Source: Acidobacteriota bacterium | GTDB lineage: Bacteria; Acidobacteriota; Polarisedimenticolia; J045 | DNA length: 64,000 nucleotides | Assembly (NCBI GenBank): GCA_030949985.1 | Contig: JAUZRX010000104.1 | Location: 1-64,000, forward strand | Direction: 5' to 3' | In this document: positions 1 to 9,888 of the stretch, in pieces | Position numbering within the stretch: position 1 is the first letter of the stretch | Layout: each line of letters begins with the position of its first letter | Position numbers and translations under genes: made by a program | Notes under the pieces: generated by a model | The model's database searches: none | What the model was told of the DNA's origin: nothing | Seen by the model: only the letters and a program-made list of their open reading frames with translations

Positions 1-276
1 AATCTACCCTGAACGAGCGGGCCATGGCGAGCATCTTTCCCCCAGGACGGCACCCCGTCTACCGACCCGCGCCCCGCGTTGCATCCCGCCCCCGGGCGAC
101 TGCACCCCGTTGCGACGCCCCTCGATCGGTGAGGTGCGCTCCTTCCAGGTCAGCATACTGAGAACGATAACACAGGATCCCTTTGTTGCGGGCGGGCCTT
201 CATGAACGATGCATTTCAGGCTAGTCTTCATGCCGAAATGACGACAGAGGAGGGCGCCGTGGTGGTTGGCGGAGCG
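1..276. other. Leading non-coding stretch
   Basis: I see no convincing gene in this stretch. Most of it is GC-rich, with a patch of lower GC around 150-185 that would suit a promoter for the VWFA gene, but no clear -35/-10 pair can be read. Two in-frame ATGs at 202 and 238 would extend the VWFA gene upstream. They are not preferred, because they would place about 25 or 13 extra residues in front of an already complete signal peptide. Confidence 0.35.
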
Positions 277-933
277 ATGGCGGAGAGTTCGTTCGGGCGG
301 GGGGCGCGCTCGACTCTCGCCATCGCTCTGGCGCTCGGTGGCACACTCTGCTTCGCCCTCGCCGCCGAGAGCGACGGGAAGCCCCTCTTCAAGACCGACA
401 TGCGGCAACAGGTACGGGTGCGCTGGGTGCACTACCCGGTGCTCTTCCAGCCCAAGATCGAAGACGGCTGCGATGGGCTCGGTCCGGAAATGGTCGAGGT
501 GAGCGAGGACGGGGGTCCGCCCCTGCCCGTGGCGGACCTGAGCCTGACCCGCCTGCCGACGATTCACGCGGTGGTGATCGACATCAGCTCCAGCCGCACC
601 GAGTATCTTCCCGCCGCGGTGGCCGCTGCCAGTCAATACGCGACGAAGATCAGACCCCAGGACGAGATGGCCGTGCTGACCCTCGGCGAGAACCTGAGGA
701 TGGTGGAGGGCTTCGCTCCGGCGCGAGAGGTCGCCGCTCGGCTTGCTGCGTGGGGGGAGAAGATCCGCACTTCCGGCCTGACCGCCCTGTGGGACGGACT
801 CGACGACCTGTTGCGCTATCTCGCGCCGCGCCCGGAACGCAAGGTGGTGATCCTGCTCAGCGACGGCTGCGATACTGCGAGCCTGCTGCCGCGGAGTTCG
901 CTGGACGACCCCTCCCAGCTGGCGGCCATCTAG
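277..933 (+). CDS. VWFA-domain secreted protein, N-terminal part (frameshifted)
   Basis: From the ATG at 277 the product begins with a charged start and a hydrophobic run (STLAIALALGGTLCFALA), a typical signal peptide. A von Willebrand A domain of the VWFA-related kind common in Acidobacteriota follows. It shows an 'EDGGPPLPV' lead-in, a metal-site strand (HAVVIDISSSRTEYL) and the late motif VVILLSDGCDTAS. The frame stops with TAG at 931-933, in the middle of the domain. The missing strand (LSIFSVGL) continues at once in the -1 frame, so this and the next entry are two halves of one gene. The MIDAS-like loop reads DISSS. In-frame ATGs at 202 and 238 are alternative starts. Function is unknown; extracellular or periplasmic adhesion or scaffolding is inferred. 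Confidence 0.7.
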   Translation: MAESSFGRGARSTLAIALALGGTLCFALAAESDGKPLFKTDMRQQVRVRWVHYPVLFQPKIEDGCDGLGPEMVEVSEDGGPPLPVADLSLTRLPTIHAVVIDISSSRTEYLPAAVAAASQYATKIRPQDEMAVLTLGENLRMVEGFAPAREVAARLAAWGEKIRTSGLTALWDGLDDLLRYLAPRPERKVVILLSDGCDTASLLPRSSLDDPSQLAAI

Positions 934-2756
934 CCGAAACCGAGAACCTGAGCATCTTCTCCGTGGGCCTGGCCGTGCCGCCGCGCTGCGCCGATCGTCA
1001 GTCGAGCACCTTCGATCCTCGGGAGGTCCTGGCCTTTCTGTCCAGGGGCAGCGGTGGGGCCTCCTACCTGATCCCCTCGCAGCCCTACCCCAGGGACTGG
1101 CACGAGAAGCTCGGCGGCGTCTTCAATCGGATCTTCGAGCACCTGGAGGGGGAGGGATCGATCACCTACCGGCCCGTGCCCTTCGGTGAAGGTCCGAACG
1201 ACGGGGCCGAGACGAACAGGGCGAGGCGACGCAAGGTTCGGGTTCGGTGGAAGCGGCGGCAACTCAATCGACGCTGTCGGCTCGAGGCCTCCGGCCCTCC
1301 CTTTCGCTACGAGGGCGCGGCTCGGCCTTCCAGACAAGACGATCGCCTGAGAGACTTGCTGAACGCAGCCGAGCCAGCACCAACCCTGACGCCACCCTTG
1401 CGCCTCGCCCTCCCCTCCCCCTGGACCGCCGCCTGCCGGGAGGGCGACAAGCCACCTGACGATGGACCTTGCCAGGCTGTGGGGAGCACCTACCTGGAGT
1501 TGGGCCCGGGCGGCGCGCGGGGCCGCGTTCTGGATCTGATTCACGAACAGGGGCGGCTCTACAAGGAGAGACTCTCGCCAGGGAGGAAGACCTACGACGT
1601 CACGATCGAGTGGAAGCCACGCTTCGCCGTGCGCGAGTTTGCGCTGGACCCACCCCCGCTCGAGCGCGTGCAACGCGGCTGGAACAGCCTGGAGCTGGCC
1701 CTGCTGCTCGAGACACGATTCGCCAGGCAACCGGCCATCGTTCACGGGTCGACATTCATCCAGCTCCGCTCGCGCCTGGGCCAGGCCTTGATGGCGCGAA
1801 GCGACTACCGTCAGTGGGCACGCCGCCGTCTCTACCAGGACAACAGGCGCCGACTGCGCGCGCTGTGGCACGACGTGGACCGCAGGCAGTGGGAGAAGAT
1901 CGAGCCCTTGCTCGACCTTCAGGCCCGCCAGATCTTGCCCGCAGCACCCCAGCGGGTGCTCGCCGTCTGGCTGGGAGACATCGATGCCGTCGTTCTCGCC
2001 CAGCGGCTCCAGGAGCGGGCGATCCGCGCCCTGCTGGCGCCACCCCAGGGCCCGAAAGCCGCGGTGGGAAGAGCCCGCGCCGCCAAGCTGGCCAGCCTGA
2101 TCCAGCAGAACTGGCAGCGGTGGGCGACGTGGTTTCCCGTGGCCAGCGATCAGCGCGTGGTCGTGCCGCTGATTCCGATCTACGACCCGCGAAGGGACGT
2201 CATCGGCTACTACCGCGTGCTCCTCCCCGCGCCCGGCCCACGGGGCGCGGGCTCGGGTCTGCCCCCTCACCGCTGGCCGGACGCGCCTCTGGCTCTGATG
2301 CTCGCCAGCAGCCTGACCGGCCGACCTACCGTCGCCGCGGCCCTCGAGGGCAAGGCCATGCTGCTGGGCCTCGGTTGGGCGGACTACAGCCGGCAAGACG
2401 CCGTTTTCCTCCGGCGCAAGTGGCAGCTTCGTCAAACGGAGCCAGACGGCGCGAGCTTGCCCGCGTCCCCCATCGGGCAGACCCGCCACGTACTGGCGCT
2501 GACCCTCGCGCCCGCGGGGGCAGGCCAGGCTGCCAACGCGAGCCAGGAGGACCTGGTGACCCTGCGGGCCTACTACGCCGAACCCCGGGGCTCGGCTCCG
2601 CCCCTGTGCCTCGAACTGCTCCCCGCGGCCCGCGACGCGGTTCTCCCAGCCTGGGCCACACCGCTCCATCGGGCCCTCGGTGCCGAAGGGCTACTGTGCT
2701 CCCCGGCCCCCGCCGAGGAGTCGCGCCAGAGCACCGGGCCGCGGGCAAGCGCTTGA
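928..2756 (+). CDS. VWFA-domain protein, C-terminal part (after frameshift)
   Basis: This frame takes over where the upstream VWFA frame ends. It first supplies the last VWFA strands (SIFSVGLAVPP, then EVLAFLSRGSGG), and then about 450 residues with no family that I recognise, rich in Arg, Leu and Pro. The end is TGA at 2754-2756, ten bases before the convergent galE stop. There is no good start codon with a ribosome site at the junction, so it is unlikely to be translated alone. One missing base (or two extra) near 922-935 would restore a single protein of about 825 residues from 277. A sequencing error, a recent mutation and programmed frameshifting cannot be told apart from one sequence. 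Confidence 0.65.
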
Positions 2757-2766
2757 CGCCTGGCCC

Positions 2767-3762
2767 TCACGCGCCCTCCCCAAACCCCCGCGGGTGCGCC
2801 CGGTGCCAGGCCCAGGCGTCCCGCGCGATCTCCTCGATGGAAGAATGCTCCGGGCGCCAGCCCAGCTCGCGCCGGGCGCGCCCGGTGGCGGCGACCAGCA
2901 CGGCGGGATCGCCGGCGCGGCGGGGCCCCACCGAGTGGGGCACCTCGCGGCCCGCGGCGCGGGCCACCGCGTCGATCACCTCGCGCACGCTGGTGCCGGC
3001 GCCGCCTCCCAGGTTGGCCACCAGGCTCCGCCGGGGATGAGCCTCGAGCCACTCAAGGGCCAGCACGTGGGCGGCGGCCAGGTCGACGACGTGGACGTAG
3101 TCCCGCAGGCAGGTGCCGTCGGGGGTGGGCCAGTCGTCGCCGAAAATGGTCAGCGGCCCGCGGGTCCCCTGGGCCGCAGCGAAGGCCAGGGGTAGCAGGT
3201 GGGTTTCCGGGGCGTGGTCCTCGCCCAGGGAGCCGTCCGGGGCCGCGCCGGCGGCGTTGAAGTAGCGCAGCGAGACCCAGCCCAGGCCCGCGGCGTCCTG
3301 GAAGTGGGCCAGCATCTGCTCGATGGCCACCTTGGTCGCCCCGTAGGGGTTGGTCGGGCGCAGGGGGTGCTCCTCGACGATGGGCACCTGCTCGGGCTCG
3401 CCGTAGACCGCCGCCGTCGACGAGAGAACGAAGCGCTCCACCCCCGCCCGGCGGCAGGCGTCGAGCAGCCCCGCCGCCTGGCCCACGTTCTCACGCCAGT
3501 AGCGCCCCGGGTCCCGCACCGACTCTCCCACCAGGCTCAGGGCCGACAGGTGCACCACCGCCTCGATGCCCCGGGCCTTCATCGCCGCGGCCACCGCCTC
3601 GGTCTCGCCGCAGCGCAGTTCCACCAGGGGCCAACCGCCCAGCGCCCCCCGGTGGCCGGTGGAAAAATCGTCGAGCACCACCACCCCATGCCCCCGTTCT
3701 TCGAGGGAGCGGGCCACGAAGCCCCCGATGTATCCCGCGCCGCCACTGACCAGAACCTTCAT
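2767..3762 (-). CDS. galE: UDP-glucose 4-epimerase
   Basis: The enzyme interconverts UDP-glucose and UDP-galactose in the cytoplasm for Leloir galactose use and for polysaccharide precursors. The 331-residue protein is a normal length. It opens with the Rossmann NAD-binding motif GGAGYIG (residues 7-13), has the DDFSTGHRGA segment that follows the nucleotide site, and carries the short-chain dehydrogenase pair in NPYGATK (YxxxK). Other GalE hallmarks are the FNAAGAAPDG loop and the LRDYVHVVDLA motif. The ATG start is followed directly by the first beta strand. A GalT-like gene lies about 10 kb away, but galE is not in an operon with it. It converges on the VWFA gene with only ten bases between them. 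Confidence 0.95.
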   Translation of the reverse strand: MKVLVSGGAGYIGGFVARSLEERGHGVVVLDDFSTGHRGALGGWPLVELRCGETEAVAAAMKARGIEAVVHLSALSLVGESVRDPGRYWRENVGQAAGLLDACRRAGVERFVLSSTAAVYGEPEQVPIVEEHPLRPTNPYGATKVAIEQMLAHFQDAAGLGWVSLRYFNAAGAAPDGSLGEDHAPETHLLPLAFAAAQGTRGPLTIFGDDWPTPDGTCLRDYVHVVDLAAAHVLALEWLEAHPRRSLVANLGGGAGTSVREVIDAVARAAGREVPHSVGPRRAGDPAVLVAATGRARRELGWRPEHSSIEEIARDAWAWHRAHPRGFGEGA

Positions 3763-3904
3763 CGGATCTTCACCTCCGCCCGTTCCCGGGTCTCCCGGGC
3801 GCCATCATAGCCCGGGGTCCATGTTGACCGGGACGGGCTTCGCGCGTAGCTTGGGCCCGCCGTGACTGCCACCAGACTTCCGCAGTCGCGGGGCCGAGGT
3901 TGAT

Positions 3905-4591
3905 TTGCACACCCTGCTCGCGTTGCTGCCCCTCTCCCCGGCCACCCACGCCTACCTGGCCCTGATGCTCGGGATCTGGGCCGCTTCCCTGGGTGTCCCG
4001 GTACCCGAGGAGGTTCCTTTGCTCACCGCGGGTCTGCTGGCGGCAGTCGGTGTGATCGAATTGCGCTGGGCCATCCTGGCCGGCGCCATCGCCTGCTTCA
4101 CCGGAGACCTCTTCGTCTACATGGTCGGTCGCCGGGTGGGCGACCACCTCAGCGAGCACCGTTTTCTCAGCCGAGTGATCCGCGGCCGCTACGTGCAGCG
4201 GGCCCAGGATCTCTACGTGCGCCGCGGACCCTGGACCCTCTTCTTCGCCCGCCTGCTGCCAGGCCTGAAGATGCCGTTCCTCTTCACCGCCGGTGCCCTG
4301 CGCATGAGCTGGCGGCGCTTCCTCTTTTTCGACCTGGCCTCGGTGCTCGTGCTCGTCCCGGTGCTGGTGCTCCTGGGCTACCATTCCAGCGCCTCGCTGG
4401 CCCAACTCCAGCGCTGGGTGCGGGATGCCGGCCTGCTGGGCGCCGCCCTGGCCGCCCTGGCGGTTGCGGCCGTCGCGGGCGCGTACCTGATCCGACGTCG
4501 CCGTCGTCAGCTGGCCGCAGCCCTGCTGCTCGCCCGAGCCGAGGACGCGGCGGACCGGGCCGACGAGCGCTCCACGCGCAAGTCGGCCTGA
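3905..4591 (+). CDS. DedA/SNARE-associated family membrane protein
   Basis: The 228-residue protein has several hydrophobic segments. It carries the DedA-family signatures: the early GVPVPEEVPLL loop with acidic residues, GDLFVYMVGRRVG in the middle, and the arginine-containing FFARLLPGLKMPFLFTAG segment. DedA proteins are inner-membrane proteins linked to lipid flipping and proton-motive-force-dependent homeostasis; the transported lipid here cannot be named. The tail after about residue 195 is basic and cytoplasmic-looking. The start is a TTG at 3905 with a GAGG-like site upstream. It lies 19 bases before the glycosidase gene and is probably co-transcribed with it. Confidence 0.85.
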   Translation: MHTLLALLPLSPATHAYLALMLGIWAASLGVPVPEEVPLLTAGLLAAVGVIELRWAILAGAIACFTGDLFVYMVGRRVGDHLSEHRFLSRVIRGRYVQRAQDLYVRRGPWTLFFARLLPGLKMPFLFTAGALRMSWRRFLFFDLASVLVLVPVLVLLGYHSSASLAQLQRWVRDAGLLGAALAALAVAAVAGAYLIRRRRRQLAAALLLARAEDAADRADERSTRKSA

Positions 4592-4610
4592 ACACCCGGG
4601 AAGCCCGCCG

Positions 4611-6986
4611 ATGCCCTTTCTCGTCGTCCACGCCCACCTCTACCAGCCTCCCCGGGAGAATCCCTGGACCGAAATGATTCACCGCCAACCCTCGGCGACA
4701 CCCTTCCACGACTGGAACGAGCGGGTTTCCGACGAATGTTACGAGCGCCTGGGCGCCGCGGCGGTGACCGATCCGGGGGGCCGCGTCTACGGCCTGGTCA
4801 ATCTTTTCGCGCGCCTTTCGTTCAATATCGGCCCCACCCTGGCCCTGTGGCTCGAACGCCAGCGCCCGGGCGTGCTGGCCGACGCCCGGGCCGGCGACGC
4901 CCGGGCCGCGGCTCGCGGAGGAGGCGGGGCGGCGATGATGCAGGCCTACTCCCACCCCATCCTTCCCTTGTGCGAGGAGCGCGAGCGGCGGCTGCAACTC
5001 GCCTGGGGCCTGGCGGATTTCCGTCGCCGGTTCGGCCGCTCGCCCCGAGGCATCTGGCTGCCGGAAACGGCGGTGGACCCGGCCACCCTCGAAGCCTGCG
5101 CCGACATGGGCCTCGAATACACGATCCTGGCTCCCGAGCAGGTACTGCGCATCCGCCCCCTCGATACCCCGGACGGCCCCTGGCAGGACGTCTCCGGTGG
5201 CCGGGTGCCGACCCATCGCCCCCTGCGAGTCCGCCTGCCCTCGGGTCGCAGTTTCACGATCTTCGTCTTCAACGGCGCGATCTCCCGCGGGGTGGCCTTC
5301 GGCGGTGATCTCAGTTCGGGCCAGGCCCTGCTCGGCCGACTGCGTGACGCCCTCGAGGGGTTGCCCGAGCCCGACGGCATGGTGCTGCTGGCCGCCGACG
5401 GCGAGACTTTCGGTCACCATCAGAGGGGCGCCGAGCGCTCCCTGGCCGAGGCGCTGATGCGCTGCCGGGCGGGCGGCCTGGCCCGGGTCGCTCACCTGGG
5501 CGAAGTCCTCGACGCCCTCCCTCCGACCCACGAGGCGCGGCTGGCCGCTCCCTCGGCCTGGTCCTGTGCCCACGGCGTGGGGCGCTGGTCCACCGACTGC
5601 GGCTGCCGCATGAGTGACCATCCGGAAGGCTGGAGCTGGCAGTGGCGGAGTGTGCTGCGCGCGGCGGTCAACACCCTCCGGGACCGCATCTTCATGCTGA
5701 TCGACCGCAGGGGCGACGAAGTCCTCGGGGATCCCTGGCAGGCCCTCGAGGACTATGGAGCCGTCCTGGCCCGGCCCCATTCCCGCAATGCCCTCGAGGA
5801 GTTGCTCGCCCGGCACCTGCCGGCCGACGCCGACCAGCAGGCTCGACAGCGCGGCGCGAGTCTCCTGGAGCTGGTGCGGCAGACGCTTTTCTCGGCCACC
5901 TCCTGCGGCTGGTTCTTCGACGACATCGCGGGCCTCGAGGCGATGCAGGTGCTGCGCCACGCAGCCCGGGCCGCCGAACTGTGCCGCACGGTCTTCGGTG
6001 TCGACGTGGAGGAGGCCTTCATCGCCCGACTGCGGGACGCCGAGGTCAACGCCCCCGGCTTCGCCGACGCGGCGGAGGTCTACGCCCGGCAAGTGCTGCC
6101 GGCCCGGCACGAGCCCGTGGTGGCCCTGGCCCACCACGGCCTGGTGCACCTCTCCCTGGCCCTGGCCGGCCGCCGCGCCATGGCCCCGGTTTCGCGATCC
6201 TTCGGACTGTTCACCGTGGACGACATGGAAACTCCCCGGCCGGGGGATGACGACGGCAAACGCGTCAGCGTCGTCGGGCGGGGTCGTGTCACCCACCTGC
6301 GTACCCTCGAACGGTGGGAAGGCCGTTTCGAGACCATCTCCGAGGCGCCGGGGGAGCCGGTCCGGTTGATCATCGACGGGAAACCGTGGGCGCCGGAGTG
6401 CACGGCCCTGCGGGAGGAGGCCCTGGCGATCGGCGCCCGGCGCGCCGCGACCCTGTTGCCCGCGGCCAGCGCCGAGGTGCTCCGGCAGGTGGGCTGGGTC
6501 GCCCGGGACGCGCGCAGCCTGACCGCGCCCCTGCCGCCACCCATGGCCGAAGCCATCTCGGGAGGCGCTCGGGCCCTGCTCACCGCCCGCCTCGGCTCGG
6601 CCTGCCGGCCCCTGGCCGAGGAGATCGAAGCCCTCACCGAGGCCCTGACCGCCGCCCATGGCGCGGGCCTGGAGGCCGGGGACCTGGTGGCCCTGCGCCC
6701 GGCTCTCGACCTGCGCCTGGCTCACCTGACCCACGCCACCCTGCTGCGCCGGCGGGAAGATGTCTACGAGCCGCTGGCGAAGCTGATCGGCCTGGCCGGC
6801 GACACCGTCGGCGACGACGTCCTCGCCAGCACGCGACGTACGGTAGCCAGCGGCGCCTGGGACGACTGCCGGCCCGCGGCCCTGCGCCTGGCCGCCGCCG
6901 CCGGCATGGAGCCCGAGGCGCTGACCCCCGCGGACACGCCGGTGAGACCGATCACCGAAGACGACCTGGGGGACGCCCTGGCCTGA
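4611..6986 (+). CDS. GH57-family glycoside hydrolase with DUF3536-like C-terminus
   Basis: This is a 791-residue cytoplasmic enzyme of glycoside hydrolase family 57, the alpha-amylase/alpha-glucan group. The N-terminus has the family motif HAHLYQPPRENPW. GIWLPETAVD holds the likely catalytic nucleophile Glu152, and LAADGETFGHH holds the likely acid/base Asp263. The C-terminal half (about 300 onward) is alpha-helical and resembles DUF3536, which accompanies this GH57 subgroup. There is no signal peptide, so the substrate is probably an intracellular glucan or glycoconjugate. The exact reaction (amylase, branching enzyme or other) cannot be read from sequence. The ATG start follows a weak GGAAG site (4600-4604). 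Confidence 0.88.
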   Translation: MPFLVVHAHLYQPPRENPWTEMIHRQPSATPFHDWNERVSDECYERLGAAAVTDPGGRVYGLVNLFARLSFNIGPTLALWLERQRPGVLADARAGDARAAARGGGGAAMMQAYSHPILPLCEERERRLQLAWGLADFRRRFGRSPRGIWLPETAVDPATLEACADMGLEYTILAPEQVLRIRPLDTPDGPWQDVSGGRVPTHRPLRVRLPSGRSFTIFVFNGAISRGVAFGGDLSSGQALLGRLRDALEGLPEPDGMVLLAADGETFGHHQRGAERSLAEALMRCRAGGLARVAHLGEVLDALPPTHEARLAAPSAWSCAHGVGRWSTDCGCRMSDHPEGWSWQWRSVLRAAVNTLRDRIFMLIDRRGDEVLGDPWQALEDYGAVLARPHSRNALEELLARHLPADADQQARQRGASLLELVRQTLFSATSCGWFFDDIAGLEAMQVLRHAARAAELCRTVFGVDVEEAFIARLRDAEVNAPGFADAAEVYARQVLPARHEPVVALAHHGLVHLSLALAGRRAMAPVSRSFGLFTVDDMETPRPGDDDGKRVSVVGRGRVTHLRTLERWEGRFETISEAPGEPVRLIIDGKPWAPECTALREEALAIGARRAATLLPAASAEVLRQVGWVARDARSLTAPLPPPMAEAISGGARALLTARLGSACRPLAEEIEALTEALTAAHGAGLEAGDLVALRPALDLRLAHLTHATLLRRREDVYEPLAKLIGLAGDTVGDDVLASTRRTVASGAWDDCRPAALRLAAAAGMEPEALTPADTPVRPITEDDLGDALA

Positions 6987-6992
6987 TCCCGC

Positions 6993-7991
6993 TCAGGCGT
7001 CGAGCACCCGGACCAGGGTCTCGATCAGGGCGTCGTGGAAGGCGCCGCAGGTGGCCACCACACCCCGGTTGCCGTCCAGGGTGCGGCCCCGGCCGAAATC
7101 CAGGGGCCGGCCCGCCACGTCACTGACCCGGCCTCCCGCCTCCTCGACCACCAGCATGCCCGCCGCGTGATCCCAGATGCGCTCCCGGTAGTCCGCACGG
7201 GTGGGCAGGCGCAGGTAGATCTCCGCATCTCCCCGCGCGACCGCCGCGTACTTGGCCTGGCTGTCGAGGCGCACGCTCGGGCCGCCGAGGCCCATCGCTC
7301 GGGCCACCCGGGCGGCGTGATCGTGGTGGGAGTGGGCCCGTTCGACGCTCTCGCAAAGCCGCGCTTCGGCGGGAACCCTGCAGGAGCTGACCGACACCGG
7401 CCGTGGCGGCCCCTCGTCGAAGAGCGGCAGCTCGAAGGCTCCCTCTCCGCGGGAGGCCAGCAGCAGCACGCCCTCGCCCGTGGCGCCGTCGAGCCGGGGA
7501 CAGGCCAGCGCCCCGAAGACCACCCGGCCGTCCTCGATCAACCCCAGGGCGATGGCGTAATGCCCACCCCTCAGGAAACCCTTGGTGCCGTCGATCGGGT
7601 CGAGGGTCCAGAAACGTCCGGGAGATACCGCTCGGCCGTCACCGTGGTCGATCCAGGCCAACACGCGGTCGAGGCCGGTGCCGGCACCCATCTCCCCGGC
7701 GACCAGGTCCACCAGGCGCCCGGTCAGGGACGAAGCGGAGGCCTCGCGCAGGGCCCGGGACGATTCCTCGGCCACCACCGCATCGGCCGGAAAGACCTCC
7801 GCCAGGGTGGCGCAGATCACCGCCTGGGAGGCGTAGTCCGCCAAGGTGACCGGAGAGCGATCGTCCTTGGCTCGGGCGCCGGTTCGCTCCAGGTCCGCCC
7901 CGACCGAGCGGCAGATCCTCGCGGCACGGCGAAGGGCGGCGACCGCATGTCGGGCCGCGGCGGCGCGGGTACGGAAGGGGAGGTTCTCCAT
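6993..7991 (-). CDS. Inositol-monophosphatase-family 3'(2'),5'-bisphosphate nucleotidase
   Basis: This is a 332-residue lithium-sensitive-type phosphatase. The metal-site motifs are all present: AEESS, LDPIDGTKGF and the C-terminal IWDHAAGMLVVEEAGG. The length and the long insertion between motifs fit HAL2/SAL1-like enzymes, which turn PAP into AMP (and may act on PAPS), better than short inositol monophosphatases. The context agrees: the next genes are a putative sulfate permease and the APS/PAPS-forming cysC-cysD-cysNC cluster, so removing the toxic by-product PAP is the likely role. The ATG at 7991 is chosen because GGAGAGGA lies just upstream; the frame stays open further but without family similarity. 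It is transcribed divergently from the permease. Confidence 0.85.
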   Translation of the reverse strand: MENLPFRTRAAAARHAVAALRRAARICRSVGADLERTGARAKDDRSPVTLADYASQAVICATLAEVFPADAVVAEESSRALREASASSLTGRLVDLVAGEMGAGTGLDRVLAWIDHGDGRAVSPGRFWTLDPIDGTKGFLRGGHYAIALGLIEDGRVVFGALACPRLDGATGEGVLLLASRGEGAFELPLFDEGPPRPVSVSSCRVPAEARLCESVERAHSHHDHAARVARAMGLGGPSVRLDSQAKYAAVARGDAEIYLRLPTRADYRERIWDHAAGMLVVEEAGGRVSDVAGRPLDFGRGRTLDGNRGVVATCGAFHDALIETLVRVLDA

Positions 7992-8085
7992 CGGGGCATC
8001 CTCTCCGAAAAAGGCCCGAGATGCTAACATGCGCTGCGATTGCGGCCCGGGCGGGCGGCGCCGCCAATCCGAGGGTCGACGGGCC

Positions 8086-9885
8086 GTGGGTTTTGCAGCG
8101 TGGATCACCATCGCAGCGATCGTCCTGGTCATCGCCGCCCTGCTGAGCAACCGGGTCTCCCCCGACCTGGCGATGATGGGGGGCCTGATCTTCCTGCTGG
8201 TCACCGGCGTGGCTCCGCCCCGGGAGGCGATCTCGGGCTTCGCCGAGCGGGCGGTGATCATGATCGCCGCGATCTACATCGTCGCCTCGGGGCTGACCGA
8301 GACCGGCGCCACGGAACTGCTCGTCCGTCGCCTGCTGGGCCAGCCCAAAAGCGACCTGGCCGCCCAGGTGCGGCTGATGGTGCCGGTGGCCGTCATCTCC
8401 GCCTTTCTCAACACCACGGCGGTGGTGGCCATGTACATCCCCCTGGTCAGCGGTTGGGCACGGCGGCTGCGGATGGCGCCCAGCCGCCTGTTCATTCCAT
8501 TGAGCTTCTCGGCGATCCTCGGCGGTACCTGCACCCTGATCGGCACCAGTTCCAACATCACTCTGGCGGGACTCTACCAGGGCTGGCTGGAGACTCACCC
8601 GGCGGTCGCCGCCCGTTTCTCCCTCGAAGCGCCCGCTTTCTGGTACGTCGCGGTGGTGGGGGTGCCCTCCACGGTGGCCGGCATCGCCTACCTGCTGCTG
8701 GCCTCCCGGAAGCTGATCCCCGAACGCACCCCCATCGAGGAGAGCGTCGGCCGTGGGAGGGAGTACCGGGTGGAAGTCCTGGTGCTGGAGTCGAGCCCGG
8801 TGGTGGGGCACACCATCGCCGGCGCGGGGCTGCGGCACCTGCCGGGCCTGTTTCTGGCCCAGATCCAGCGCGCCCGGGAATGGCTCCCCGCCGTCAGCCC
8901 GGAAGAGAAGATCCTGGCGGGGGACGTGCTGATCTTCATCGGCGCGGTGGAATCGGTGCGGGACCTGCGGCGGATCCGCGGCCTGGTGCCCGCCACCACC
9001 GCCCTGCCGATCCAGAAGCAGGGCCGCCAGGGCACCCTGGCCGAGGCGGTGGTCTCTCCCCTTTCCCCCCTGATCGGACAAACCGTACGGGAGTCCCGCT
9101 TTCGCACCCTCTACAACGCCGTGATCCTCGGCGTACACCGGGCGGGACGCTGGGTGCCGGGCAAGATCGGCGACATCCGCCTGCATCCGGGGGACACGCT
9201 CTTGCTCGAAACCCACGCGGGCTTCGCCGACGCCTACCGCCATCGTTCGGATTTCTACATGGTCTCGGAGGTCCCCGAGTCCCGCGAACCCCGTCACGAC
9301 CGGGCCTGGCTGGCGCTGGGCATCCTGGGATTGCTGGTGGGGCTGCTCGCCTTCTCGTCCCTGGACCGCATGGTGGCGGCCCTGGGCTGTGCGGCCCTGA
9401 TGGTGCTCAGCCGCTGCGTCCCGTGGACCATCGCGCGAAAGAATATTCAGTGGCAGGTGCTGATCGTCATCGCCGCGGCCATCGGCATCGGCCGCACCAT
9501 GGAGCACACGGGGGTGGCCGCCGCCGCGGCGGCGGCGATCATCGACCTGTTTTCGGGCCTGGGTCCCCACGGTCTGCTGGTAGCGGTCTACCTGGCGACC
9601 AGCCTGTTGGCGCAACTCGTATCGAACAACGGGGCCGCCGTCCTGATGTTCCCGGTGGCCATGAGCGTGGCGGCGAGTGCCGACGTCTCGCCCCTGCCCT
9701 TCGTGATCTGCCTGATGTCCGCGGCGGCATGTTCATTCATCACACCCATCGCCTACCAGACCAACCTGATGGTCTACGGCCCCGGCGGCTATCGTTTTAC
9801 GGACTACACCCGGGTGGGCCTTCCGCTGACGCTGATCGTCTGCGCCATCGCCACCGCCATCGCGCCACGGGTCTTTCCCTTCTGA
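8086..9885 (+). CDS. SLC13/DASS-family anion permease with TrkA-C domains
   Basis: This is a polytopic inner-membrane transporter of about 599 residues. Two blocks of membrane segments (about 1-210 and 410-599) flank a soluble region holding two RCK-C/TrkA-C-like domains at about 226-300 and 316-390. The two hairpin motifs of the family are visible: ISAFLNTTAVV with GTSSN in the first half, and SNNGAAVLMFP in the second. The architecture matches SAC1/SLT-type sulfate permeases. Its position between a PAP phosphatase and sulfate-activating enzymes supports sulfate as substrate, although other divalent anions are possible. The start is uncertain: GTG at 8086 has a GAGG upstream, while the ATG at 8029 would add 19 unlikely polar residues. 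Confidence 0.85.
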   Translation: MGFAAWITIAAIVLVIAALLSNRVSPDLAMMGGLIFLLVTGVAPPREAISGFAERAVIMIAAIYIVASGLTETGATELLVRRLLGQPKSDLAAQVRLMVPVAVISAFLNTTAVVAMYIPLVSGWARRLRMAPSRLFIPLSFSAILGGTCTLIGTSSNITLAGLYQGWLETHPAVAARFSLEAPAFWYVAVVGVPSTVAGIAYLLLASRKLIPERTPIEESVGRGREYRVEVLVLESSPVVGHTIAGAGLRHLPGLFLAQIQRAREWLPAVSPEEKILAGDVLIFIGAVESVRDLRRIRGLVPATTALPIQKQGRQGTLAEAVVSPLSPLIGQTVRESRFRTLYNAVILGVHRAGRWVPGKIGDIRLHPGDTLLLETHAGFADAYRHRSDFYMVSEVPESREPRHDRAWLALGILGLLVGLLAFSSLDRMVAALGCAALMVLSRCVPWTIARKNIQWQVLIVIAAAIGIGRTMEHTGVAAAAAAAIIDLFSGLGPHGLLVAVYLATSLLAQLVSNNGAAVLMFPVAMSVAASADVSPLPFVICLMSAAACSFITPIAYQTNLMVYGPGGYRFTDYTRVGLPLTLIVCAIATAIAPRVFPF

Positions 9886-9888
9886 TCC

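Noticed and set aside
930-2669. Minus-strand frame opposite the VWFA gene
   Set aside because: It has no recognisable domain and is antisense to the VWFA coding frame; chance openness in GC-rich DNA explains it.
4284-6734. Long minus-strand frame opposite the GH57 gene
   Set aside because: It is a shadow of the glycosidase on the other strand: it has no domain, no ribosome site, and a composition rich in Gln, Gly and Arg.
7639-9615. Minus-strand frame opposite the permease
   Set aside because: It is opposite a clear membrane transporter, with a Gln/His/Asp-rich low-complexity product; a shadow frame.
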